A stretch of DNA of 64,000 nt from Adiantum capillus-veneris. Lineage: Eukaryota > Streptophyta > Polypodiopsida > Polypodiales > Pteridaceae. The notes beneath the pieces are model-generated. The model saw only the letters and a program-made list of their open reading frames with translations. It had not been told where the DNA came from and did no database searches. Shown here piece after piece: positions 54,993 through 64,000 of this stretch. The stretch is from NCBI GenBank assembly GCA_014529385.2, contig CM043968.1, positions 5,407,001 to 5,471,000 on the forward strand. The letters are read 5' to 3'. Every line of letters starts with the position of its first letter. Within the stretch, counting starts at the first letter, position 1. A program made the translations under genes and the position numbers.

Positions 54993-56246
54993 TCAAGAGG
55001 CGACCATAGTGTGGTGTATTACCGCCGATATGGTACGTGGTCTTTGGGAGTTGACATACTCCTCCATTTCTTCGGTTAAGCCCGCACAAATTTGTTGCTT
55101 TTGCTCTCGAAAATCCAACTTTTTGAAGACAGTGGCTTTGAGTTGTAGGTCCCAAAACTTGTCTACATATTTGTGGGTAGATTCATTGGGAGAGAGCTTT
55201 AAGCTTCGCCATTCGGTGAGTACTTTGTCTTTGGCATCGGTGGCCAAAAACTGCTTCATAATGGAAGCTCTTAAAGCTTTCCATGTTCGTGGAGCTTCAC
55301 CGTTAGCTCGTAGGCTAGACCACCATTGTCTGGCGGACTTTTGAAAGTGCATAGCTACATGGCGTAGCTTAGAGGACTCCGTGAAGCCCTCATCTCCAAA
55401 CGCCGCATCGAATTGTTGGATAAAGGCCAAGACTTTGTCCGTAGCACCAAAGGTACCATCATAGGTAAGGAAAGAGATGCTCTTCCCTCCCTCTTTGAAT
55501 TTCTTCAACTTGGACGACCTCTTCCATGCGGCATAGGATTTCCTATGACCTCTTCTTTTTGATGGTTCAAAGGTTGCACCATCACTTTCTTCAGAAGGTG
55601 AAAAATTTGAAGAAGGTGGAGAAGAGGGTGACCTCTTTATTGCCTTTTTCTTGTCTTGATCTTTGTCGTCTTCACCATAGCTTTCATAAGAGGAAGAGGA
55701 TGAAGAAGATGGAGAAGAGGGTGTCCTCTTTCTCGCCTTTTTCTTCTCTTGCTTTTTATCATCCCTCTTTGAATTATGGTGTGGAGAAGAGTGTGATGGC
55801 CTTCTCCACTTTGGTGGTGATGGAGAGCGTTTAGCCCGCCATCTTCGTGGAACCATCTCCGCCGAGGTGGCGGGAGACTCGCTTCTTTCTCGTTCCTTCG
55901 GTGGAGGCTCTTGAGTTCTCCTTTGGGAAGGAGATGCATCATCAAGAAGTAAATTCTTGAGCCCTTCATATGGATTCTCTTCTTCTTCCCGAATCGGAGA
56001 GAGACCTCTTTTGGTAGTCTCACAAGGAGGCTTCCTAGGTGTTCTCTCGTCATGGTGATGAGCTTGGAGAATCCCGTGAGCACGGAGCTGCCGTTGCACT
56101 TCACTTTGGAGAGATGGATTGCCCATGGCTTGTTGAAGCCTAGAAACAAGATAGTTAACAAGCATTGAAGCATCATTAGTAGCTTGCTCATGAGAAAAAT
56201 CAAAGTCATCAACATTAATTTCACTCTCTTTACTATTGTCAGCCAT
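54993..56246 (-). pseudogene. Gypsy-2 gag
   Basis: Start MADNSKESEINVDDFDF at 56246. The first 417 codons are open: an N-terminal region with EQATNDASMLVNYLVSRLQQ, a Lys/Arg/Ser-rich basic middle, and a capsid-like part with KSISFLTYDGTFGATDKVLA and ARQWWSSLRANGEAPRTW. A TGA at 54993-54995 stands where Gypsy-1 has CGA, and the same frame then continues to the CCHC knuckle and protease. The original gene was probably a single gag-pol reading frame. Confidence 0.92.
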
Positions 56247-56650
56247 TCTAACAACTTTTAGGTGTAAACTTTTTAGGTGTACTTTGGAACTTCAAGCCCT
56301 AGTTGCTACTCCTCTTTACCCCTTTAGAAAAAGCACTCAAGCTACTGTACCCGCGGCTCGAATACCATTAATTGCAAGGAATAGAAGAGAGGGTCTTTCG
56401 ACACCAAAATAGCACCGGCTCCTGTCAAGCTTCTAATAGCTCAATAGTGGTTAAGCTGTAGGGAAGCCCCGTAGGACTCCACTATTAAGACCATAGCTCT
56501 CGACGGTGATGCCCTGTTAACTGCACGAAGGCAGGCGTACTGCAAGGCTCAAAAATCCCTATTCTACTTACTCACGGGCAATTAATAATACCAACCATTT
56601 GTAGCTAGCTTGAGGATCTCCCTTCTTGAGCAAGAAAAGAGAAACCTTCA

Positions 56651-56663
56651 GCTCTGATACCAA
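56651..56663 (-). other. Gypsy-2 primer-binding site
   Basis: TTGGTATCAGAGC on the minus strand abuts the 5' LTR. Confidence 0.9.
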
Positions 56664-59596
56664 TGTAACATTTAATGGCCTAATAACTTATGTGTAGCGG
56701 AAATTAGCATGAACATAGTGGGCATTTCATTAGAGTAGATTCCTAATGAGAATTACAAGAGTTCTTGGGTGGAGAGAGCAACAAAAAGCATAACACCTAG
56801 TTAGATAGCATCGACAATACTTTCAAAAGAGAGAGAAATTAAGCTATTGACAACAGTTGAGGACCGGATTTTCATGGAACCGGTCCCCCCTCCAAAAGGC
56901 TTTGTATTATGGTTTCTCCCATCAAGAGAGACATTGTACAATACAATTCTTTGTGTTCCTTCAAGACTAGCTAGTACAATGAAGATGGAAACTTCATGCA
57001 CTAAGCAAAACACTTAACAAACACAACTTGAATTATCCCCGTTCTCAGACCCAAGACCTCACACACCTTCGAAGATGGTGAGAGCTAGCAGGGTATGAGA
57101 GTAGATTGAGAGGAAGAAGGAGTCTCTTACGAGAAAGATGTACATCTCCTCACATAATCACTCATATGTAGCATAGCTTAGCTTAGTAATTAGCTTGGTA
57201 GAGGAGATGAGCATGCATTGAACCTTGGCTCTTGGTTGGATTTGCATCCACATGCCAAGAGAGTGTTGATGTAGGCTTCTATCTCACAAGCTTGGAGTAG
57301 GTGATGAGTTCTCCATTAAAGCTTGGGAAGAGATAGTCTTCTCTTTCTTCACACATGAGCTTGTGTGAGTGTGTGTGTGTGATAATGCCTTGCAAAAATC
57401 AGCCTCCTCTCTCTCTTGGGCGAGCCCTCTTGCTAAATGCTCTTCTTGAAGCCTCATTGGCCCTCCTCAAGTCAAGCCAATTACAATTAAGCAGCATAAG
57501 TGATAGCATTCTGACATGTGTCCCCCTTTCCCATTTTGTGAGAGATTTAGGTAATTAAATAATTAAATTAAACTCTCATTGGACCCCTTTGCCTCCTGGC
57601 CAATAGGAATCAGGCAAGCCATGGGGCTCCTGAATGCTCATTGGACCCCTTGGGAGACTGCCCAATAGTCTTCTAGGAGACTTAATTCTCATTGATTTCT
57701 TTTATTAAATGTTTTTAAATTAATTAAACTAGATTTACTCTAGCTTAATTTTCATTGGTCCACTTCAAGGGTCATCCAATAGAAATTGGGCACACCTTGT
57801 GGGCATCTGGCCTAGGGAGCTGACATGTGTCCCTCATTCCCTTTGTGTAAAGGGAGCCTGTGTGTGTGTGTGTGTGGCTTTCTCTCTCATCCCCTACCTT
57901 TAGGGCTCGCCCCCTCCCATGTAGGGATGTGCAAAGACTTTTAGGGCACACACAAAGCATCCAATTTTCCCTAGGGTTGACCTTTGGACACAACCTTTGA
58001 ATTTTGGAACCTTAGCATTTTGGAAGTCTTAACGCTAGGTTGGTAATGGAACACTTTTATGTCATGGGACACTTTTATGTCCTGTTAAGTGACCATTTTC
58101 CTTGAATTATGTCAAGAGTTTCAAAATAGACTTGAGGTGCTATCTGTCCAGAAAGTTGTCTCATGAGCTGAAAAAAACTTGACATTTTTTTGGAATATCA
58201 ATTCTATCTTTAACCTTGTTCTTGCACAACATTTCACAACCTAAACTGTGTGAAAAAACGGGTCCTGTTTTTGGCTTTTTTCAACTTTTTGCAACTATAC
58301 CAGTCTAGAATTCATGTTTGTGAGGTCTATAATGCTAGAGAACTATCTTTAGTAGTCCTCAACATGTCCTGATGCTTCTAGGGAGAAATAAATGTTAAAG
58401 TTGGAAGTTATGACCAAATTACAAAAATTGTCAAATCTCGTTTTTAAGCCAATTTTAGATCTTCTATGATTTTTTTGGTGGCTTTCATGATATCCAAACG
58501 CAGTTTTGATTTTCTATGTCACATATTGTAACATAAAGCTAATATTCCCTGAGTTTTGGGGCACCTAATACCCTATTTTGCATAGTAGACAACGATGGTT
58601 GATTTTTTCAATTATAGAAGAAAATGAAACATTCTAGTATATCAAGTATAGCTTTTTCAATATTGTTAGTTTCTTGTGACAACTACATGCATTTTGTAGG
58701 TAGTAACCATATCTAGTCATAAGGATCAAATTTGGCTAGATATTGAATAGTTTCTATGGGATTCTACAACTCATAATGTCGAACCCAGTTTTTTCATGTT
58801 TGCTGTATTTAGCACTTCATCTTTGTCCCCAAGATTTCCCTTGGTAAGAGATGTATTATTCTTTTGACATGCTCCATGGCTCCTTATGAACCTAAAGGAC
58901 AATAGAAAACTAAGAAAACATGCATATATTATTTGTATTGAGCGTGGCTATAGAAACTTTGATGATAGGTTTGCAGAATGGTAAAAATTCAACTTTTTTG
59001 TACCTATTTCTTTTGGCAAAACAAAAAATAGTGAGTGAGAAGCAATCATATGTTCTGATCACCAACCCACTGAAGTTAACTAGGGAATTCATCTCAAGTC
59101 CTACAAAAATCCCTAATTTTATTTTTATTCAACAAAACGTAAGAAATTACTGTTTTGATGAAAATGTACTGGTCCATCAACTTTCGAGGCTTGGTGTGAC
59201 CAAAAGATGAGAAATTTTACAAGTTTCTTATTTTTTCCATGTGTAGTAGGCCTTGAAATATAACCTCATATAAGGATTTTACAAAATGAGTGGATCTACT
59301 ATGGTTTTGGAGGTTTCTTTCAAAACCCTGAAAGGACACTTTTATGTCCTGTTAGGTTACCAACCTAGTGTTAATGGGCTGAACCTTAGGGTCTTTTTAG
59401 CCCATTGTTGCACATGGCTCTTTTGCAGATGGCCCCCCCTTTGGATCCCTATTTTCCCTCCTTTGGATCCCTACTATGGCCGGTCTGCTAGCTTAACCAA
59501 TATTCTAGCTTTTTCTCCCCTGGCCTTCCCCACATTAAATGATCAGTTTAATATGAGAAAATCATTTAGGAGAATTAGATATTGATTATTATGACA
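56664..59596 (-). repeat. Gypsy-2 5' LTR carrying a DNA-element insertion
   Basis: Without the insertion at 58033-59370 and its TTAA copy the LTR is about 1.59 kb, matching 44686-46253. An extra 23-bp tandem copy of TTTGGATCCCTA sequence lies near 59450. Ends TGTCATAATAATC and AATGTTACA are intact. Confidence 0.94.
58033..59370. mobile_element. CACTA-like non-autonomous DNA element, 1338 bp
   Basis: Ends are CGCTAGGTTGGTAA on the left and, read inward from the right, CACTAGGTTGGTAA. TTAA is duplicated at 58029-58032 and 59371-59374 (a 3-bp TTA or TAA duplication cannot be excluded). The 3' LTR of the same element at 46048 shows the empty site CTTAATGGGC. A subterminal motif GGACACTTTTATGTCC, itself an inverted repeat, occurs near both ends. 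There is no transposase gene inside. The CACTA terminus suggests the En/Spm superfamily, but a 4-bp TTAA duplication would fit piggyBac-like elements. Confidence 0.85.
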
Positions 59597-59601
59597 TTGC
59601 C

Positions 59602-61417
59602 TCTCTGATACAATTGGTTCCCAATAAGATCATAGTCTCTTGCTTCAGTTTCAATTGCTCTTTGATGGCATTTACTCATATCCTAAGGAGATGTTTGTCT
59701 TGATAAGTAAGTAACTAGATCGTTACTCCACTTAGGAACAAGTTACATTTGAAACAATGTTACATGAGGTATGGGTGTTTGTTTTTGACATTCAGGACAA
59801 TCCTTTACAAAAGATCGAACATCACTCCTCATAGTCGGCCAAAATACTCCAAGTCTCAAGATCCGTTGCATAGTTTGATCTTCCGCAAAGTGAATTCCTA
59901 CTATGGTAACATGTGCTTGACCTAGGTACTATTTTTCTTTCTGCACGATTAATGCATAAGAGCAGTATTCCATCTCGATTTCTTTTGTATAGCCTACCAA
60001 CTAGTAAATGATACATAGCCGATTGCTTGATTAATCCAATCGTAATAGGAAGTGGCATTTGTGAATCCACTTGAGCTATTGTCATCAATGACACCATGTT
60101 TTCCGACCATCGAGGTATCATTTTCACAGAGAACAAATAGGCATCTGGTAGATCATCGTCTACCCCTTCAAGTGATTCTCCTGAAACAATCCTTGACAAA
60201 TGATCTGCTCATTGATGTGTAGTGCCCTTTTTTACAACCACAATGAAATCAAATTTCAAAACAATGATGAACTATCTCACTATTCTTCCTGTGTCGCATG
60301 GCTTGTTGACCAAGTAGAACAAAGCTTGGTGGCCCAAAAAGAGCACAAAATTGTTGGCTAATAGGTAATGTCTATACTTTTTAACGGCATAGAGTAAATT
60401 TTCCCACCTCCTGGTTGAGCTAGTATACAACCGATAGCAAAATTAGAAGCATCTACATGTATGTGGAATATCTTATTCCAATCTGGTGCTTTCAATATTG
60501 GAGATGAGGTGAGAGCTTGGTTAAGCTTCATGAAGGATTCTTCACATGCCTCGGTCCACTCAAAGTGTGTAATCAAGCTATACATGGGTTTTGCAATTAT
60601 GGCGTATATGTAGATGAACCGTCGGTAATATCCACAATGCCCCATGAAAGCTTGTACCCCCTTGACTATTGTTGGTCTAGGAAAATCAGCAATGATATGA
60701 ATTTTTTCAATATCAGTAGCTATGCCATTTTTAGACACTACATGTCCAAGAATTTTTTCTTTTCTACCCATGAATGTGCACTTCAGGATTTAAGTAAATC
60801 CTATAAAGTCTACATTTTTTGAATACCTATTTGAGATGTTCAAAATGATCAAGCCGGATTGATGAATGTACACATAGGTCATCCATATATACTTCTAAGA
60901 ATTTCCTAAGATATTCTTTAAAAGCATGGCTCATCAACCTTTGAAATATAGTTGGAGCATTAGTTAACCCAAACAACATAACTCAATAGGCAAAAATACC
61001 CCATTATGTTGCAAAAGCAGTTTTATGCTCATCTTTTGGGTCAGCCAAAAGTTTATTGTATCCCGAAAAGCCATCTAAGAAGTTGTAAGCTTCTTTTCCT
61101 GCAACTCGTTCTAAAACATGCTCACTGATTGGAAGAGGAAAGTTGTCTCTAATGGTAGTTGCATTCACTTTTTTGAAATTAACACACACTCGTAATTTTC
61201 CATTCTTCTTGGGTACTACCACAATTGGAGACACCCAATCTATGTGTTCAATTTCGTAAATGAATTTGGCATCCTTTAGTTTTTCAATCTCTTCTTTTAT
61301 CTTCCTGGAAAATGTTTCAATATACATGTATGGCCTTTGTCACTTGGTTTTGCATCATCTCTCATGGGTATGGTATGTTGACAGATTTCTGGATCAACAC
61401 CCTTGAGATCCTTGTAC
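59602..61417 (-). pseudogene. Gypsy-3 RT, RNase H and first H2C2 module
   Basis: RT starts at about 61410 with YKDLKGVDPEIC, then PIVVVPKKNGKLRVCVNFKK and DGFSGYN, and a VYMDD site near 60879-60890. RNase H follows at 60771-60358 (FHIHVDASNFAIGCILAQ). A linker with PRWSENMVSLMTIAQV and VGRLYKRNRDG leads to H2C2 module 1, QAHVTIVGIHF then FWPTMRSDVRSFVKDCPECQ near 59780-59870. A second linker with PKWSNDLVTY and ARDYDLIGNQLYQRG ends at the TTGCC duplication and resumes at 44685. Many small frame changes and stops. Gag and protease are absent upstream. Confidence 0.85.
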
Positions 61418-62091
61418 CCGGGGGATTCACCATGAAAAACTTATCGCACCACGTAAGTGCAGGGGAGGGGCGTTTTTTTACAAGCTATATAAGCGCATAA
61501 GTTAGGAACAAAACCCCAATAATTTATCTCCCAAGATTAAAAATAAGGGAGGGGGTATCATATTTAGAGGGGGTGGGGAACTTGACCCAGGTTGATTACT
61601 TGTAACGATTAGTCATCGGTGTCCACTAAAACTCCGATGAATTTTGGGGAAGTTTTTATCTAGGTCACATATCAAATTTTGCATCAAGCCGATCATGGAT
61701 AAGGGTTGATTTGGAGCAGGTCAAGGGTTGATTTACACCTGCTTTGGATGGGTCATAATTGAGCAAGTAGCCAGAGTGTAGGTTGATCGGGCACATAGTT
61801 TGAAAGTCAAACTAAGACACATTGAGGGTACATATAGTTATCAACAGAAGTGGTTCCTTAGTACATTTATAGTCACTATGTTGAACACTCTTTGGCTAGT
61901 TTTACTTGGTTAGATCACGTGAGAGCTAGATTTTATATGTAGGATAGGGTTATGATAGTTTTCTTCATTGATTGTCGTGTAAGTGTAGAAAGGGGGGTCA
62001 TATTCCCTAATATGACTCGTATATAGGGGTTTTATCAAAGTTTTCCACTCGCAGGTGGCGTCCTGTTTTATATATAGAGTGAATCCCCCGG
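61418..62091. mobile_element. Candidate 674-bp element with 13-bp inverted ends
   Basis: CCGGGGGATTCAC at 61418-61430 is repeated in reverse complement at 62079-62091. Flanks ATCCTTGTAC and ATCCTTTGTT resemble a target duplication with one indel. It begins exactly where Gypsy-3 RT homology ends. No coding sequence is visible inside. It could be a small non-autonomous DNA transposon or coincidence. Confidence 0.35.
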
Positions 62092-62689
62092 ATCCTTTGT
62101 TGGACGGATACGCCGCGACGGAAGTCAGCACAGCGAGAAGTCACCTAACATATAATGTCAGCTAAGGACAAAGCTCAACCCGCAGGCGCGTGGAAGCAAG
62201 CATAAGGTGTCAACCTACACTCGAGCGACTCTTAACTAATTCCTAAAGAGGTCTCTACCAATTGTCTAAGTCACAGCCTTCAAGAGTGCATAAGAGGAAA
62301 CTTCCTACAACGCTTTCTAGAGCCGAACACCCATCAAACAATATCAAAACACCATAGAACTTGAAGGAGACCCTACTAACACCAATAGGTCGCTCTCCCT
62401 AAGGTCTATGAACCAAAACCCCAACCCAAAACACCCGGTGCAAAATCACGTAGGATGTCTGGCCGAAATTAGCAAGTCTTTGTTTCCGAAATCTAAAAGT
62501 TCCTAATGTGTATCTCTATTCAATGTGAATGCATGGATATGCTGCAATGCAAAATCGGACAACATATGCTCACCAAATCACTAGATGAAGCTCGTAGAAG
62601 GAGCTCGCAAAACCGGACCGTACGCGTGCAATGTAGGTATCAACGCGTAGCTCTCGTCGGGGGCAACACGCTGCACTTCTCTGCACTCG
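62092..62689. other. Unassigned non-coding DNA
   Basis: Relatively GC-rich in its right half, with no coding signal and no primer site found for the adjacent LTR. Confidence 0.35.
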
Positions 62690-63031
62690 ATTTCGACCAC
62701 CGGTGCACACGTAGCGTCAAGATGAAGCTCACACTCTCTCTCATACACAGTACGCTCACTCATAGACTTCAAAACTTGTTTTTAAAATGACAAAAGGTTT
62801 TTTCATTAAGGTCAAAAAGTGGTATAAATACCTTACAATTCTCAAACCCTAAAGTTCCAAAATCAACCATCTACTCGATCTAACTATCAAAACTGGGATA
62901 CAATTTGGAAACTTTTGTAAGCCCCAATATTTACAAGGTGAAAAATCGGGTTTCCTCAATAAATGAATAATTTCAAAAAATGATAATCTTCCGAGTAGTT
63001 AGTTTCCGTGGGGTGTGTCCAGCTTCTAACA
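62690..63031 (-). repeat. Probable LTR of second element-X copy
   Basis: The minus-strand start TGTTAGAAGC at 63031 abuts a polypurine tract like that of the first copy. AGCTCACACT near 62729 matches a phrase near 36264 at a similar distance from the LTR start. The inner end is not fixed; TGTAGG at 62628 is another candidate. Sequence identity to 36208-36545 is low. Confidence 0.4.
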
Positions 63032-63046
63032 CTCCCCTCTCCTTGC
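63032..63046 (-). other. Polypurine tract of second element-X copy
   Basis: GCAAGGAGAGGGGAG on the minus strand abuts the TGTTAG LTR start, matching 36546-36560. Confidence 0.75.
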
Positions 63047-63082
63047 TCATGTCATCCCCGACATAGCCGCTGAGCTGCTTCT

Positions 63083-64000
63083 TCATCGTATGGTTTCACG
63101 CATCTTGATCAGTGATTCGTATTTTGCATGTAGATTCATCATTGTTGGGCCAAAAATATCAGTGTTTATTGTGAAGAAGCCGGTGTAGAACGCTTCTTCA
63201 AAGGCCTGGAGGTGATAGGATCGTAGAAACATTATCCGTTGATACAATGCATGTATCACCTCCTTGGAAGGCTGACCAGAGAGATCATAGGCACATCTGT
63301 AAGTATCTTGGAAGAAGAAGATATTGTCTGTCACCTAGCGTGGCTTGAATGTCTCAAATACTGCTAAAAGGGTTTTGCAAATTTTCTTTATCATGATGCA
63401 CGTAAGGTCAGGTGAGCCAGTGAACAATTTGATGGCACCTGTTAGGGTTTTCACCATGTATTGGACACTTATTCTCTCACCTACCTTCAAGCTCGACAGC
63501 TTAGGATAGTTCAACCAAGTGGGTTGGCTCCTTTGTAATATCTCCTGGGCCTTCCACGTCCTAATCCTTGGTATAGGACAAAAGCTGAGGTTGTCTCTGA
63601 TGTTTTTTGGGGCCTCTACCAAGTGGATTAGGTATTGTGGGTACTTTCTGAGCCAAGCCTTCCTCCATTTGGGCTGAGAGTCAACTATTAGCCTGACCCC
63701 TTCTGGTTGGGAGATATCTGCGTTGTAGAGTGGCACGGTCGACTCTTCTCTAATCCTCTTATTGATGGTGGCGGCTTCATATTTCAGCAATGGATATGGG
63801 AGAGAGGGTTGAAGCCATTCGTGTCTGAGGTTGCTGGCGTCAATCTTCTGGATGGTCATGGACTTGAAAACCCTCTTCTCCCACTCCAAGGCTTCCTTTG
63901 TTGTCTCTCTGATCTCCACCTCTATTGCCTTACGCATCTTTTCTTCCTCCTCCTGTGTCAGATCTTGTGGATCTTGAGAGGATCCTTCTAGGATTTCCTC
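63083..64000 (-). pseudogene. Second copy of element-X C-terminal domain, runs off window
   Basis: It is open from beyond the right edge down to a stop at 63335-63337 (200 codons from 63937), then the same frame continues to 63083. It is clearly homologous to 36561-37500: IPRIRTWKAQEILQRSQPTW matches SRVRTWVAHEALLKKRPTW, YMVKTLTGAIKLF matches YMVKTLKGAMSFF, and CAYDLSGQPSKEVIHALYQR matches CYDLSGHPSEEVLYGFYTR. The left end again sits just before a polypurine tract and LTR start. Divergence between the copies is high, so this is an old family and not a recent duplicate. Function unknown. Confidence 0.7.

Larger units (their letters stand above)
44686..59596 (-). mobile_element. Gypsy-2, full-length chromodomain Ty3/gypsy, with nested insertions
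   Basis: The element lies on the minus strand with 5' LTR 56664-59596 and 3' LTR 44686-46253. Perfect target duplications TTGCC occur at 44681-44685 and 59597-59601. Primer site, gag, protease, RT, RNase H, integrase and chromodomain are all present, and a purine tract precedes the 3' LTR. Copia-2 is inserted in the 3' untranslated part and a CACTA-like element in the 5' LTR, which together explain the nearly 15-kb span. It was inserted into Gypsy-3 between the linker and the second H2C2 module of integrase. Stops and a deletion make it defective. Confidence 0.95.

Noticed and set aside
42237-63031. Gypsy-3 and element X as one giant element
   Set aside because: They share strand and would fit between two element-X-like LTRs, but no primer site, matching LTR pair or continuous coding links them, so they are kept separate.
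1-64000. tRNA, rRNA or other structural RNA genes
   Set aside because: No cloverleaf, rRNA core or snRNA signature was found by eye; the initiator-Met tRNA matches are primer sites only.

Overview
The window is intergenic or heterochromatic DNA from a plant with a repeat-rich nuclear genome. The evidence is plant-type Ty1/copia and chromodomain Ty3/gypsy elements primed by initiator-Met tRNA, GT-AG introns, microsatellites and no compact operons. A seed-free land plant (for example a fern) seems possible, but the sequence does not decide the species. I see no gene that is clearly intact. Nearly every coding stretch is a transposon gene or a decayed gene carrying stops or frameshifts.

Region 1-7.1 kb: a protein-kinase-like pseudogene on the minus strand is split by a complete Copia element (Copia-1, 647-5817, 277-bp LTRs, target duplication CGTGG). 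Region 7.1-13.8 kb: AT-rich DNA, a (CT)n tract, a GC-rich palindrome, a decayed two-part coding region (8.4-9.66 kb) and a worn repeat that looks like a non-coding LTR relic. Region 13.8-19 kb: four imperfect hairpin units, then four decayed coding regions in alternating orientation. Three of these contain plausible introns and one resembles a transposase C-terminus. Region 19-24.3 kb: a Ty3/gypsy RNase H-integrase relic and a second gypsy RT fragment on the other strand. Region 24.6-30.1 kb: gene-like exons (basic N-terminus, coiled coil, RING-type finger, acidic linker, FCP1/NIF-like HAD phosphatase domain), laced with repeats centred on ACCAAATTTGGT; the phosphatase-like part is flanked by inverted repeats.

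Region 30.1-64 kb is a nest of LTR elements. Gypsy-1 (plus strand, LTR 30125-31685) is broken in mid-integrase by an LTR at 36208-36545. That LTR belongs to a minus-strand element, called X here, whose unfamiliar long ORF (36.55-40.1 kb) ends at the polypurine tract. A second copy of the ORF's C-terminal domain lies beside a similar tract and LTR start at 63.0 kb. Gypsy-3 (minus strand) is split at a TTGCC duplication by the full-length chromodomain element Gypsy-2 (44686-59596). Gypsy-2 in turn carries Copia-2 (46424-51161, duplication CAAGC) and a CACTA-like DNA element (58033-59370, TTAA duplication). Gypsy-3 has two successive linker plus H2C2 zinc modules before its integrase core and a retropepsin domain after integrase, both unusual.

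The genes therefore do not act as a pathway; the layout records successive insertions. In-frame stops are often the C-to-T (or G-to-A) products expected of methylated, silenced repeats. The best candidates for something new are the element-X ORF family with its three upstream 22-bp palindromes, the domain order of Gypsy-3, and the RING/FCP1-like gene bounded by inverted repeats.
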